Part shown: one piece after another, positions 33,782-43,147 of the stretch
Numbering within the stretch: the stretch's first letter is position 1
How the letters are laid out: each line of letters starts with the position of its first letter
Assembly (NCBI GenBank): GCA_046294815.1
Contig: JBKBOJ010000006.1
Span: 1-57,722, forward strand
Source: Pelomonas sp046294815
GTDB lineage: Bacteria; Pseudomonadota; Gammaproteobacteria; Burkholderiales; Burkholderiaceae_C
Reading direction: 5' to 3'
DNA: 57,722 nucleotides
Notes under the pieces: generated by a model
Seen by the model: only the letters and a program-made list of their open reading frames with translations
Told to the model about the DNA's origin: nothing
Database searches by the model: none
Made by a program: the position numbers and the translations under genes

Positions 33782-34228
33782 ATGATCTGCATCAAAGCCT
33801 TCGCAATCGCCTTCCTGGGTCTGTTCGCGAGCGTGACATCCGCCCAGGACGCGCCGCAGCAGTTACGCAGCATCCCGCTGACCGCGGGCATGCACGTCAT
33901 CCAGGCCGAGCTGGCCGTCACGCCCGAGCAGCGCGCCATCGGCCTGATGCACCGCAAGGTCATGCCGCCCAACCACGGCATGCTCTTCGTCTTCGAGGAG
34001 GCGCAGCCGCAATGCTTCTGGATGAAGAACACGCTGCTGCCGCTGTCCATCGCCTTCTTGGCCGATGACGGCAGCATCGTCAACATCGCCGACATGAAGC
34101 CGCTGGACGAGACCTCGCACTGCTCGGCCAAACCGGTGCGTTTCGCGCTGGAGATGAATCAGGGCTGGTTCGCCAAGCGCGGGCTCAAGGTGGGCAGCAA
34201 GCTCAAGGGGCAACCGTTCGGCAACTAG
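33782..34228 (+). CDS. DUF192 family exported protein
   Basis: A 148-residue protein with an N-terminal signal peptide (about 1-21, ending TSAQ) and a DUF192 domain (about 35-143), including MHRKVMPPNHGMLFVF and the WMKNTLLPLSIAF strand. DUF192 proteins are small periplasmic or extracellular beta-barrel-like domains of unknown function. It is divergent from ccoI with only about 34 bases between starts. A dispersed repeat begins two bases after its stop. Confidence 0.88.
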   Translation: MICIKAFAIAFLGLFASVTSAQDAPQQLRSIPLTAGMHVIQAELAVTPEQRAIGLMHRKVMPPNHGMLFVFEEAQPQCFWMKNTLLPLSIAFLADDGSIVNIADMKPLDETSHCSAKPVRFALEMNQGWFAKRGLKVGSKLKGQPFGN

Positions 34229-34229
34229 A

Positions 34230-34258
34230 AGCCTGTCGGGCTTTGGGTCGGGCGCGCG
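34230..34258 (+). repeat. Dispersed intergenic repeat, copy B
   Basis: Identical over 29 bases to the reverse complement of 9-37, and again placed directly after a TAG stop, in the same orientation as the upstream gene. The 130 bases from here to the sodB stop show no gene and no clear terminator. Confidence 0.75.
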
Positions 34259-34389
34259 CCGGGGCGCACCAGCCTTGGCCCGCCAGGCGATCTGCAAGCG
34301 GCTCGACGCCGCTTGCATCGCCGCCCCTTCGGTGACCGACCAGGCTCGCCGCGCTCAGCGGCCGAGACTGGCCGAGGGGCTGACCAAAT

Positions 34390-34977
34390 TCAAGCGAAAT
34401 TGGCTTCGGCGAACTGCCAGTTCACGAGGTTGCTCAGGAAGGTCTCGACGAACTTCTGGCGCAGGTTGCGGTAGTCGATGTAGTAGGCGTGCTCCCACAC
34501 GTCAACGGTCAGCAGCGCCTTGTCGGCGGTGGTCAGCGGCGTGCCGGCGGCGCCGGTGTTGACGATGTCCACCGTGCCGTCGGCCTTCTTGACCAGCCAG
34601 GTCCAGCCCGAGCCGAAGTTGCCCACGGCGCTCTTCACGAAGGCGTCCTTGAAGGCGGCATAGCTGCCCCACTTGGCGTTGATGGCCGCCGCCAGCGCGC
34701 CGCTGGGCTCGCCGCCGCCGTTGGGCTTCATGCAGTTCCAGAAGAAGGTGTGGTTCCAGATCTGCGCGGCGTTGTTGTAGATCGGGCCCGGATTCGGCGC
34801 CTTCTTGATGATTTCTTCCAGCGACAGGGCCTCGTACTCCGTGCCCTTCTGCAGGTTGTTCAGGTTCACGACATAGGCGTTGTGGTGCTTGCCGTGGTGG
34901 AACTCCAGCGTCTCCTTGCTGTAGTGCGGAGCCAGCGAATCGATGGGATAGGGCAGCGGGGGCAGCGTATGTTCCAT
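34390..34977 (-). CDS. sodB: Superoxide dismutase [Fe]
   Basis: A 195-residue Fe/Mn-type superoxide dismutase. Metal ligands fall in the expected places: His near residue 27 (LEFHHGKHH), His in NHTFFWN near 75, and Asp and His in DVWEHAYYIDY near 157-161. The HTFFWNCM and NFGSGWTWL stretches favour iron over manganese. It removes superoxide in the cytoplasm. A TACAAT -10-like hexamer lies at 35012-35017 on the minus strand, at the end of xseA. Confidence 0.96.
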   Translation of the reverse strand: MEHTLPPLPYPIDSLAPHYSKETLEFHHGKHHNAYVVNLNNLQKGTEYEALSLEEIIKKAPNPGPIYNNAAQIWNHTFFWNCMKPNGGGEPSGALAAAINAKWGSYAAFKDAFVKSAVGNFGSGWTWLVKKADGTVDIVNTGAAGTPLTTADKALLTVDVWEHAYYIDYRNLRQKFVETFLSNLVNWQFAEANFA

Positions 34978-35028
34978 GAGGACCTCGGTGTTGTGGGAGA
35001 AAACAAAAATGATTGTAGGGACGGGGCA

Positions 35029-36330
35029 TTACCCTTGCGGCAAAGGCCGTGCCCGCAGCACCTGCAGATCGGCGCTGCCGTCGGCCAGCACGGCGCGCAC
35101 CTCACGGCCGGGGCGCAGCGCCTGCGCCGACGTGATGGCGCCGCCCTGCCCGTCGTCCAGCCAGGCATAGCCGCGCGCCAACACATGCTGCGGGTCCAGC
35201 GCCTGCAGACGGGCCTGCAGTGCGTCCAGCCGCACGGCCTGGCGGCGCAGCGTGTCGACCAGCGCGCGCTGATGGCGCTGGCCCAGATGCTCCAGCCGCT
35301 GACACTGCAGCTCGATGCGCCGCCCGGGCGCAGCGCCGGCCCGCTGGGCCAGCAGTTCCAGCCGGCGGCGCTGGCGGGCCAGCGCATCGCTGGGGCGGGA
35401 CAGCCTCAGCGCCAGCCGGTCCAGCCGCTGGGCGGCCGTCTGCAGTCGGTGGTCCAGGCTGCGCAGCAGGCTTCGCTCCAGCGCCGCCAGTTGCTGCAGC
35501 AGGCCGTCGCGCGCCGGCGCGGCCAGCTCGGCCGCGGCCGTGGGCGTGGGCGCTCGCAAGTCCGCGGCCAGGTCGCACAGCGTGACGTCGGTCTCGTGGC
35601 CCACGCCGCAGACCACCGGCAGCGCGGACTGCGCGACGGCCCGCACGACGCGCTCGTCGTTGAAGGCCCACAGGTCTTCCAGCGAGCCGCCGCCGCGCAC
35701 CAGCAGCAGCAGGTCGACCTCGGCGCGCTCGTTGGCACGACACAGCGCGTCGACCAGCGCGGGCGGCGCCTCCCCGCCCTGCACCGGGCTGGGGTAGACG
35801 ATCACCTCGACCTGCGGCGCTCGTCGCGCCAGCGCGGTCAGCACGTCATGCAGCGCGGCTCCGGCGGTGGACGTGATGACGCCGATGCGCCGGGGGTAAG
35901 GCGGCAGCGGCCGTTTGTTGCCGGCGTCAAACAGGCCTTCGGCCGCCAGCCGCGCGCGCAGCTTAAGGAACTGCTCGTACAGCGTACCGGCACCGGCCCG
36001 CCGCATCGCCTCGACGACGAACTGCAGCTCGCCACGCGGCTCGTACACCGCCACCCGGCCGCGCAATTCGACCAACGCCCCCTCGGCCGGCGCGAAGTCC
36101 AGCAACGCCGCCGCACGGCGGAACATGGCGCAGCGCAGGCTGGCGGCCTGGCCGTCGGCGTCCTTGATCGTGAAGTAACAGTGGCCGCTGGCCGCGCGCG
36201 TGAAGCCCGCGATCTCGCCGCCCACCGCAACCACCGAAAAGCGCTCGGCCAGGCTCTGCGAGATGGCCTCGACCAAGCCCGCCACGCCCCAGACGCGCCG
36301 ATTCGATGCGGCCTCGCGCCCCTCAATCAC
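35029..36330 (-). CDS. xseA: Exodeoxyribonuclease VII large subunit
   Basis: A 433-residue XseA: an N-terminal OB-fold (about 15-105, with GEIAGFTRAASGHCYFTIKD), the nuclease core (VITSTAGAALHD, VRGGGSLEDLWAFND, GVGHETDVTLCD) and a long C-terminal coiled region rich in Gln/Arg/Leu. With XseB it degrades single-stranded DNA to oligonucleotides. No ATG fits; a GTG at 36330 is chosen by alignment to relatives, with an in-frame TTG at 36369 as the alternative. Confidence 0.93.
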   Translation of the reverse strand: MIEGREAASNRRVWGVAGLVEAISQSLAERFSVVAVGGEIAGFTRAASGHCYFTIKDADGQAASLRCAMFRRAAALLDFAPAEGALVELRGRVAVYEPRGELQFVVEAMRRAGAGTLYEQFLKLRARLAAEGLFDAGNKRPLPPYPRRIGVITSTAGAALHDVLTALARRAPQVEVIVYPSPVQGGEAPPALVDALCRANERAEVDLLLLVRGGGSLEDLWAFNDERVVRAVAQSALPVVCGVGHETDVTLCDLAADLRAPTPTAAAELAAPARDGLLQQLAALERSLLRSLDHRLQTAAQRLDRLALRLSRPSDALARQRRRLELLAQRAGAAPGRRIELQCQRLEHLGQRHQRALVDTLRRQAVRLDALQARLQALDPQHVLARGYAWLDDGQGGAITSAQALRPGREVRAVLADGSADLQVLRARPLPQG

Positions 36331-36691
36331 GCGCCAGCCCAATGCCGGCGCGGGCCGAGAAGTCCACAACCGCGCCAGCCATGGGCTGGCGGCCGATTCG
36401 GGCCGAGCGCTTTGTCACGCTGCCGTCATGAGCACATAAGGCCTTGTTTTTCAATTCGAATTCCGCTGCTTCAATTGGAGGCAAGTTGTCCAAGCCCTTG
36501 ATTTGACAGCCCGCACCAGCCACCGCCCCGAGCTTGCCCACAAAGTTGTCCACAGCAGCGGTGGATGGCGCGAACGCGCTCCTAACGGGTGGACCATGAG
36601 CGGCAGACGCCGGACCTGGGGCCATAATCCCGCGCACTTTCCGGGCCGCCTGCGGCCCGACCGTTTCGACGCTTTCTCGACGGGGACGCCC
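36331..36691. other. Divergent region between xseA and exbB
   Basis: About 360 bases without a convincing gene. It holds the palindrome AATTCGAATT near 36459-36468, the heptamer TTCAATT twice, a perfect TTGACA (36503-36508) without a matching -10, one DnaA-box-like TTGTCCACA (36546-36554) and CATAAT near 36622-36627. A short hairpin GGGCCG/CGGCCC lies near 36643-36658 without a T tract. The promoters for xseA and exbB must lie here but cannot be fixed by eye. Confidence 0.45.
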
Positions 36692-37309
36692 TTGTTTTCG
36701 ATCATACAAGCCGCCGGTTGGCCGATCTGGCCCTTGCTCCTGTGCTCCGTTGTGGCGCTGGCCCTGATCATTGAGAGGCTCTTCAGCCTGCGCACCAGCC
36801 GCGTGCTGCCACCGCGGCTGCTGGACGACGTGATGAGCGTGAGCCTGCAGCAGCTGCCCAGCCCCGAGATGGTGGACCGCCTGGCCGAGAACTCGGTGCT
36901 GGGCGAGGTGCTGGCCTCGGGCCTGCGCGCCGTCACCACCGAGCCGCAGATGCCCGAGCAAAAGCTGCGCACGGTGTTCGAGTTCGCCGGCCGCCGCGCG
37001 GTGCACCAGCTGGAACGCTACATGAACACGCTGGGCACCATCGCCACCGCCGCGCCGCTGCTGGGTCTGATGGGCACGGTGGTGGGGATGATCGAGATCT
37101 TCGGCAGCCAGACACCCGGCGGCGGCAACCCGGCGCAGCTCGCGCATGGCATCTCCATCGCGCTGTACAACACCGCCTTCGGCCTGATGATCGCCATCCC
37201 GGCGCTGATGTTCCACCGCTACTTCAAGGGCCGCATCGAAGAGTACGTGCTGGAGCTGGAAGCCGCCGCCGACCGCCTGATGGGCCAACTGCGCCGCTTC
37301 ACGTCCTGA
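36692..37309 (+). CDS. exbB: ExbB/TolQ/MotA family proton channel protein
   Basis: A 205-residue protein with three membrane segments (about 8-28, 112-135 and 153-176). The second and third carry the family stretch GTIATAAPLLGLMGTVVGMI and ALYNTAFGLMIAIPALM. With ExbD it uses the proton gradient to drive TonB or a similar protein. The start is a TTG (LFSIIQAAGWP), since no ATG gives a normal N-terminus; the open frame upstream contains unlikely Arg-rich sequence. It forms an operon with exbD and lpxK. Confidence 0.87.
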   Translation: MFSIIQAAGWPIWPLLLCSVVALALIIERLFSLRTSRVLPPRLLDDVMSVSLQQLPSPEMVDRLAENSVLGEVLASGLRAVTTEPQMPEQKLRTVFEFAGRRAVHQLERYMNTLGTIATAAPLLGLMGTVVGMIEIFGSQTPGGGNPAQLAHGISIALYNTAFGLMIAIPALMFHRYFKGRIEEYVLELEAAADRLMGQLRRFTS

Positions 37310-37319
37310 GGTCCGGGTC

Positions 37320-37736
37320 ATGCGCTTCCGCCGCCCCCGCACCGATCCGCCGGAGATCAACCTGATCCCGTTCATCGACGTGCTGCTGGTCATCCTGATC
37401 TTCCTGATGCTGTCGACGACTTACTCCAAGTTCACCGAGCTGCAGATCACGCTGCCGTCAGCCGACGCGGAAACGCTCAAGGACCGGCCGCAGGAGGTCA
37501 TCGTGGGCATTGCGGCGGACGGCCGCTTTGTCATCAACAAGCAGGCCGTAGAAGGCCGTTCGGTGGACATCCTCGTCGGTGCATTGCGCCAGGCCTCGGG
37601 CGGCAATGCCGAGGCCTCGGTGATCATCTCGGCCGACGCGGCCACGCCGCACCAGGCCGTCATCAACGTGATGGACGCCGCGCGCCGCGTGGGCCTGACG
37701 CGTGTCACCTTCGCCGCGCAGACTGACGCTCGCTGA
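37320..37736 (+). CDS. exbD: ExbD/TolR family biopolymer transport protein
   Basis: A 138-residue protein with one N-terminal membrane helix carrying the essential aspartate (NLIPFIDVLLVILIFLM, Asp near 20) and a periplasmic domain. It partners the ExbB encoded ten bases upstream. This pair lies before lpxK, a common betaproteobacterial arrangement, and is separate from the exbB-exbD-exbD cluster at 42695-44435. Confidence 0.93.
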   Translation: MRFRRPRTDPPEINLIPFIDVLLVILIFLMLSTTYSKFTELQITLPSADAETLKDRPQEVIVGIAADGRFVINKQAVEGRSVDILVGALRQASGGNAEASVIISADAATPHQAVINVMDAARRVGLTRVTFAAQTDAR

Positions 37737-38757
37737 ACGTCTGCAACGCGAGTGGCTGAGCGGCGGGCCGCTCTCCGTCGCGCTGCTGCCGCTGAGCTGG
37801 CTGTACCGCGGCCTACTGGCGCTGCGCACGCTGGCCTATCGCTCGGGCCTGAGGCGCACCGAGCGCTTGCCCGTGCCGGTCATCGTGGTCGGCAACTGGA
37901 TCGTCGGCGGTGCCGGCAAGACGCCCACCACGCTGGCGCTGCTGAAGCTGCTGCAGGCGCGCGGGCTGCGCGCCGGCGTCGTGTCGCGCGGATATGGCCG
38001 CGACGGCGATGCGGTGCGCTTGGCCGACGCCGGCTCGACCGCGCAACAGCTGGGCGACGAACCGCTGCTCATCCATCGTCGCGCCCAGGTGCCAGTGGCG
38101 GTGGGCGCCGACCGCGTGGCGGCGGCGCGCGCGTTGCTGGCGGCCCATCCCGAGCTGGACCTGCTGGTCAGCGACGACGGCCTGCAGCACTGGCGGCTGC
38201 CGCGTCAGCTGAGCGTGCTGGTGTTTGACGAGCGTGGCCTGGGCAATGGCCGGCTGCTGCCCGCCGGGCCGCTGCGCCAGCCGCCGCACGCCGCGCGCGA
38301 CGACCACCTGGTTGTCTACAACGCCGCCGCACCCAGCACCGCCCTGCCCGGCTTCGTCGCCCGGCGCGGCCTGGGCGGCGCGGTGCCGCTGGCGGCCTGG
38401 TGGACGGGCCAGCCGGCGTGCATGGACACGCTGCTCGCGCTGCGCGGGCAGCCCGGCCTCGTCGCCTGCGCCGGGCTGGCGCGGCCGCAGCGCTTCTTTG
38501 ACATGCTGGCCGCTCTGGGGCTGGGCTTCACGCCACTGGCCCTGCCCGACCACGCCGACTTCGGCGAGCTGCCCTGGCCTGCCGATGCGACCGGCATCCT
38601 CGTCACCGAGAAAGACGCCGTCAAGCTGCCGCCCAAGACCGTGGGCAGCACGCCGGTCTGGGTCGTGACGCTAGACTTTGCGCCCGGTGCCGGCTTCGAA
38701 GCTGCGCTGGACCTCCAACTTCAACGACTCTCCCTCCCCCGATGGACCCACGCCTGA
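37702..38757 (+). CDS. lpxK: Tetraacyldisaccharide 4'-kinase LpxK
   Basis: A 351-residue inner-membrane kinase that phosphorylates the lipid A precursor at the 4' position. An N-terminal hydrophobic region is followed by the P-loop GNWIVGGAGKTPT (about 65-77) and SRGYGRDGD. The GTG at 37702 overlaps exbD by 35 bases and is the best available start. It also overlaps the Trm112-type gene by 16 bases. Confidence 0.94.
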   Translation: MSPSPRRLTLAERLQREWLSGGPLSVALLPLSWLYRGLLALRTLAYRSGLRRTERLPVPVIVVGNWIVGGAGKTPTTLALLKLLQARGLRAGVVSRGYGRDGDAVRLADAGSTAQQLGDEPLLIHRRAQVPVAVGADRVAAARALLAAHPELDLLVSDDGLQHWRLPRQLSVLVFDERGLGNGRLLPAGPLRQPPHAARDDHLVVYNAAAPSTALPGFVARRGLGGAVPLAAWWTGQPACMDTLLALRGQPGLVACAGLARPQRFFDMLAALGLGFTPLALPDHADFGELPWPADATGILVTEKDAVKLPPKTVGSTPVWVVTLDFAPGAGFEAALDLQLQRLSLPRWTHA

Positions 38758-38945
38758 TCGAAATGCTGGTCTGCCCCTTGTGCAAGGGGCCGCTGACGCT
38801 GCTGCGCGGCGAGGAGCCAGCGCTGGCCTGCCGCGCCGACCGCCTGGCCTTTCCGATCCGCGACGGCATCCCGCTGATGCTGGAAAGCGAAGCCAAGCCC
38901 TGGGACCCGGAAGCCGCCAGTGCACCGGCACCACTGGCCGAGTGA
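38742..38945 (+). CDS. Trm112 family protein
   Basis: A 67-residue protein with a zinc-finger-like half (LVCPLCKGPL near residues 9-18, then LACRADRLAFPIRDGIPLM). Trm112-type proteins activate methyltransferases in eukaryotes; the bacterial member, regularly placed between lpxK and kdsB, has no proven role. The stop overlaps the kdsB start by one base. Confidence 0.92.
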   Translation: MDPRLIEMLVCPLCKGPLTLLRGEEPALACRADRLAFPIRDGIPLMLESEAKPWDPEAASAPAPLAE

Positions 38946-39682
38946 TGAGCTTCACCGTCATCATCCCGGCGCGGCTGGCCTCCACCCGGCTGCCCAACAA
39001 GCCGCTGGCCGACATCGCCGGCCTGCCCATGATCGTGCGCGTGGCCCAGCGGGCCGCGTTGTCGGGTGCGGGTCAGATCGTCGTGGCCACGGACGCGCCC
39101 GCGGTGGCGGCCGCCTGCGCGGCGCACGGCGTGCGCGCGCTGATGACCCGCACCGACCACCCCTCAGGCAGCGACCGGCTGGCCGAAGCCGTCGAGCAAC
39201 TGGGCCTGGCCGACGATGCAACCGTGGTCAATGTCCAGGGCGACGAGCCGCTGATCGCGCCGGCCATGATCGACGCCTGCGCCGCGACGCTGAGCGCCCA
39301 GCCGGACTGCGTGATGGCGACCGTTGCCCATGCGCTGACCGACGCTTCAGAGTTCGTGAACCCCAACGTCGTCAAGCTGGTCACGGACAAGGCCGGCCGG
39401 GCGCTGTACTTCTCGCGCGCGCCCATCGCCTGGTGGCGCGACGGCGCGGGTCAGCCCAAGCAAGCCCTGCGCCATGTGGGCCTGTACGCCTACCGCGCCG
39501 GCTTCCTGCGGCGCTTTCCGACGCTGGCGGTCAGCCCGCTGGAGCAGATCGAGTCGCTGGAACAGTTGCGCGTGCTCTGGCATGGCGAGCGCATCGCCGT
39601 GCACGTCAGCGCCGAAAAACCGGGGCCGGGCGTAGACACGCCCGAAGACCTGGCCCGCGTACGCCAGTTGCTGCAAGCCTGA
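38945..39682 (+). CDS. kdsB: 3-deoxy-manno-octulosonate cytidylyltransferase KdsB
   Basis: A 245-residue enzyme that activates KDO with CTP for lipopolysaccharide inner-core synthesis. Nucleotide-binding PARLASTRLPNKPLADI (about 8-24), the VNVQGDEPLI motif near 97-106 and HVGLYAYRAGFL are typical. The start is the ATG inside the TGATG overlap with the Trm112 gene. Genes lpxK and kdsB here form a lipid A-core operon. Confidence 0.96.
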   Translation: MSFTVIIPARLASTRLPNKPLADIAGLPMIVRVAQRAALSGAGQIVVATDAPAVAAACAAHGVRALMTRTDHPSGSDRLAEAVEQLGLADDATVVNVQGDEPLIAPAMIDACAATLSAQPDCVMATVAHALTDASEFVNPNVVKLVTDKAGRALYFSRAPIAWWRDGAGQPKQALRHVGLYAYRAGFLRRFPTLAVSPLEQIESLEQLRVLWHGERIAVHVSAEKPGPGVDTPEDLARVRQLLQA

Positions 39683-39776
39683 AGCGGCACGTCAGGCCCT
39701 CGAAAGGCCGCATGCGATACTCTGCCGTTGACCTGGTGCAGGACCGGCACACGGTCCTGACAAGACGAGGAGACCC

Positions 39777-40430
39777 ATGCGACTGATTCTTCTGGGCGCG
39801 CCTGGCGCCGGCAAAGGCACCCAAGCCGCGTTCATCTGCAAGCATTTCGGCATTCCGCAGATTTCGACGGGCGACATGCTGCGCGCGGCCGTGAAGGCCG
39901 GCACACCGTTGGGTCAACAGGCCGAGGCCGTGATGAAGTCCGGCGGCCTGGTCAGCGACGACCTCATCATCGCCCTCGTCAAGGACCGCATCGCCCAGCC
40001 CGACTGCGCCGCCGGCTTTCTGTTCGACGGCTTCCCGCGCACCATCCCCCAGGCCGACGCGATGAAGGCCGCCGGCGTGAAGCTGGACTATGTGCTGGAA
40101 ATCGACGTGCCCTTCGACGCCATCATCGAGCGCATGAGCGGCCGCCGCTCGCACCCGGCCTCCGGCCGCACCTACCACGTCAAATTCAACCCGCCCAAGG
40201 TCGAAGGTCGGGACGACGTGACCGGCGAGCCGCTGGTGCAGCGCGATGACGACAAAGAAGAGACCGTCAAGAAGCGCCTGGAGGTCTACGCCGCCCAGAC
40301 CCGGCCGCTGGTGGACTACTACGCGCAATGGGCCGCCACCGGCGACCCCAATGCACCCAAGTACCGCCGCATCGAGGGCCTGGGCCCGGTCGACGAGATC
40401 ACGCGCAAGGCGCTGGCCGCGCTGACCTGA
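39777..40430 (+). CDS. adk: Adenylate kinase
   Basis: A 217-residue long-form adenylate kinase (ATP + AMP to 2 ADP). P-loop GAPGAGKGTQ (residues 7-16), AMP-binding ISTGDMLR and the extended LID from GRTYHVKFNPPKV to RDDDKEETV (about 127-165) without zinc cysteines. A terminator follows at 40450-40481. A GAGGAG ribosome-binding site precedes the ATG. Confidence 0.97.
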   Translation: MRLILLGAPGAGKGTQAAFICKHFGIPQISTGDMLRAAVKAGTPLGQQAEAVMKSGGLVSDDLIIALVKDRIAQPDCAAGFLFDGFPRTIPQADAMKAAGVKLDYVLEIDVPFDAIIERMSGRRSHPASGRTYHVKFNPPKVEGRDDVTGEPLVQRDDDKEETVKKRLEVYAAQTRPLVDYYAQWAATGDPNAPKYRRIEGLGPVDEITRKALAALT

Positions 40431-40449
40431 GCGCTCCGGCACGCCTTAT

Positions 40450-40481
40450 AGGCCGCGTGGCGCCAGCCCCGCGGCTTTTTT
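40450..40481 (+). terminator. Intrinsic terminator after adk
   Basis: GCCGCG (40452-40457) pairs with CGCGGC (40470-40475), with a 12-base GC-rich loop, followed by six T residues. It lies 20 bases after the adk stop. Confidence 0.85.
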
Positions 40482-40490
40482 GTGCTCGAC

Positions 40491-40510
40491 AATTGACGTT
40501 CACGTCAATT
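40491..40510. promoter_or_regulatory. Perfect inverted repeat upstream of the SDR gene (candidate operator)
   Basis: AATTGACG and its exact complement CGTCAATT flank TTCA, giving a 20-base site 19 bases before the ATG and just before the AGGAG ribosome-binding site. The 6-base gap between the TTGAC arms excludes a standard FNR site. The shape fits a dimeric repressor; operators reported for MerR-type regulators of acyl-CoA breakdown (LiuR) look similar from memory, but I cannot confirm. Confidence 0.6.
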
Positions 40511-40529
40511 AACCCAGGAGATCCTCACC

Positions 40530-41288
<759 letters not shown>

Positions 41289-41301
41289 TGCCCGCAGCGG
41301 C

Positions 41302-41334
41302 ATAAAAAAACGGCCTGGTTCTCACCAGGCCGTT
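41302..41334 (-). terminator. Terminator for the TPR-tonB operon (convergent with SDR gene)
   Basis: An 11-bp stem AACGGCCTGGT / ACCAGGCCGTT with a TCTC-type loop. On the minus strand it is followed by seven T residues. On the plus strand it has only TTT, so it terminates mainly the minus-strand operon and may weakly end the SDR transcript. Confidence 0.9.
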
Positions 41335-41361
41335 TGCGTTCCCAGCTTGCCGGGCCAACGA

Positions 41362-42627
41362 TCAGCGCTTGCGCGAATGGATGATCCACAGGCGCGCGAT
41401 GTCAGCCGCGCCGTCCGTGCCCTTGACGGAACGCCAGGCGGCCACCGCCTTGGCGTTGTCGCCAGCCAGGTAATGGGCCAGGCCCAGGTAGAGCTTGGCG
41501 TCTTCGGGACGCTTGAGGTTGCCCTTGGCAATGCCCTGCTCGATCTGCGCGATACCCTTCTTGGCGTTGCCGCCGAAGGCATTGGCCAGGCCCAGCGTGA
41601 CGAACAGGTTGCCGTCCTTGGCTTCCTCGGCGGCCTTCTCGTTGGCGGCCGCGCTGGCCTTGGCTTCAGCGATCTTCTTGACCATCAAATCGGCCAGGCG
41701 CTTGTGGCGCGCCCCCTCGGCGCCCTGCCCCAGCACGTTGGCCGCAAAGCCCTTGTCGACGACCTGCTTGCCCTCTTCCGGATAGCCGGCCTGGGCGGCC
41801 AGTTGGGCCATCTCCATGTAGTCGTTGGCATCGCGCATGTTGCCGGTGGCCAGGCGCAGGCGATACAGGTCGAGCGCGTAGCGACTGCCGTCAAAGCCCT
41901 TCTTCTCCGGCAGGCTGCCAAGGATCTGCGCCCACAGCTTGGGCTCGGGGTAGTAGTTCAGCAGCTTCTCGGTCGCAAGGGCCTCGGCGCTCGCATCGCC
42001 CTTCTTCTGCGCAGCCCACAGCAGGTTGGTGAGCTTTTCCTTCGCCGGGACCCGACCGGCCTTCTCGTCGCTCTGGATCTCGGCCAGTGTGTCCTTCAGG
42101 AAGCCCGTCACATCGCCGCTCTTGAACTGCGCCTGCTGTTGCACCTGCTTGACCGACGGGCTGTTGCCACCGGCTGCGAAGTACTTGTTGGCCCATTCGA
42201 GCGCCTTGGCCGCATTGCCGCCACGCAGATAGGTGCCGGCAATGGCTTCCATGTACTGCAATTGTTGCGCCTGGCCCAGCTTGCCCGCCGCCTTGAGGGC
42301 CTCGAACGAGCGCACCATGGTGTCCGGCTCGTTGGCACCCATTGCGACGGAGAAGCGCACGCCCTCGATGGCATTGTTCTCGGCGGCCGTCCGGCCGGAC
42401 ACGGCCTCGGCATCACGCAGCTTGGCAAGCGCTTCCTTGTACTTGCCGGCCTTGTAAAGCTTTGTGGCCTCGGTCAGCGGCGCGCCGACCTCCTTGCGCA
42501 CGGTTTCCTGGGCCTGGGCGCGGCTGAAGCCGAACTCGGCACCGGGCGCGCCGTTCAGGGACAGGGCCAAGGCGCTAACGGCCACGGCCACCACGGTCTT
42601 GAAAATCTTCAACTTGCTCTCCTGCAA
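41362..42627 (-). CDS. TPR-repeat exported protein of the TonB cluster
   Basis: A 421-residue protein with an N-terminal signal peptide (about 1-39, ending SRAQAQ) and several tetratricopeptide-like helix pairs, e.g. ATKLYKAGKYKEALAKLRDAE near 53-73 and KLYLGLAHYLAGDNAKAVAAW near the C-terminus. It would lie in the periplasm. TPR proteins of this kind follow exbD genes in several betaproteobacterial tonB clusters and may help the TonB complex, but no mechanism is known. It ends at a strong terminator. Confidence 0.85.
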   Translation of the reverse strand: MQESKLKIFKTVVAVAVSALALSLNGAPGAEFGFSRAQAQETVRKEVGAPLTEATKLYKAGKYKEALAKLRDAEAVSGRTAAENNAIEGVRFSVAMGANEPDTMVRSFEALKAAGKLGQAQQLQYMEAIAGTYLRGGNAAKALEWANKYFAAGGNSPSVKQVQQQAQFKSGDVTGFLKDTLAEIQSDEKAGRVPAKEKLTNLLWAAQKKGDASAEALATEKLLNYYPEPKLWAQILGSLPEKKGFDGSRYALDLYRLRLATGNMRDANDYMEMAQLAAQAGYPEEGKQVVDKGFAANVLGQGAEGARHKRLADLMVKKIAEAKASAAANEKAAEEAKDGNLFVTLGLANAFGGNAKKGIAQIEQGIAKGNLKRPEDAKLYLGLAHYLAGDNAKAVAAWRSVKGTDGAADIARLWIIHSRKR

Positions 42628-42694
42628 AGCAAAACGCGCCGCCCTTGCGGGCAGCGCGCATCAGCATATCGGCGTCAGCTGGCCCGAGCCCACG

Positions 42695-43132
42695 TCACTT
42701 GACGTATTGCTCGTTGCCGACCATGCCCATCTTCTTGACGTTGTTGCGCTGGGCCGCAGCCATCACCGCGGCGACCACGCCATAGTCCACCAGCTTGTTC
42801 GGCTTGATGTGGACTTCTGGCTGGTCGCTGAGGTTCATCGCCCCGACCTCACGCATCTTGGCGTTCACCGCGTCGATGTTGGGCAGCGCAGTGTCGTCCC
42901 AGTACACCGTGCCATCGAAGTCGATCAGCACCGTGTGCACGACAGGCGGCGTGGGCGGCGTGTTCGTGCTGGGCGGCGGCATGTCCAGATTGATCGTGTG
43001 CAACTGGATCGGGATGGTGATGATCAGCATCACCAGCAACACCAGCATGACGTCGATCAGTGGCGTCGTATTGACGTCCATCATGACATCGGGTTCACCG
43101 CTGCCAGACGAACTTCCAACATTCATTCCCAT
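42695..43132 (-). CDS. exbD: ExbD family protein (second of pair)
   Basis: A 145-residue ExbD/TolR protein with the membrane helix and aspartate (TPLIDVMLVLLVMLI, Asp near 27) and a periplasmic domain. The N-terminus MGMNVGSSSGSGEPDVMMDVN is nearly the same as that of the other ExbD here, showing tandem duplication, while the periplasmic parts have diverged (this one has a Pro-rich PPPSTNTPPTPP segment). Confidence 0.94.
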   Translation of the reverse strand: MGMNVGSSSGSGEPDVMMDVNTTPLIDVMLVLLVMLIITIPIQLHTINLDMPPPSTNTPPTPPVVHTVLIDFDGTVYWDDTALPNIDAVNAKMREVGAMNLSDQPEVHIKPNKLVDYGVVAAVMAAAQRNNVKKMGMVGNEQYVK

Positions 43133-43147
43133 GTTTGACTCCTGGGA

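Noticed and set aside
36486..36554. DnaA-box-like TTGTCCACA and TTGTCCAAG as an origin or DnaA-regulated site
   Set aside because: Only one good match, no cluster of boxes, no AT-rich unwinding region and no dnaA/dnaN/parAB genes nearby.
40491..40510. TTGAC...GTCAA arms as a sixth FNR box
   Set aside because: The gap between the arms is six bases instead of four, and the symmetry extends to eight bases per arm, so a different dimeric regulator is more likely.
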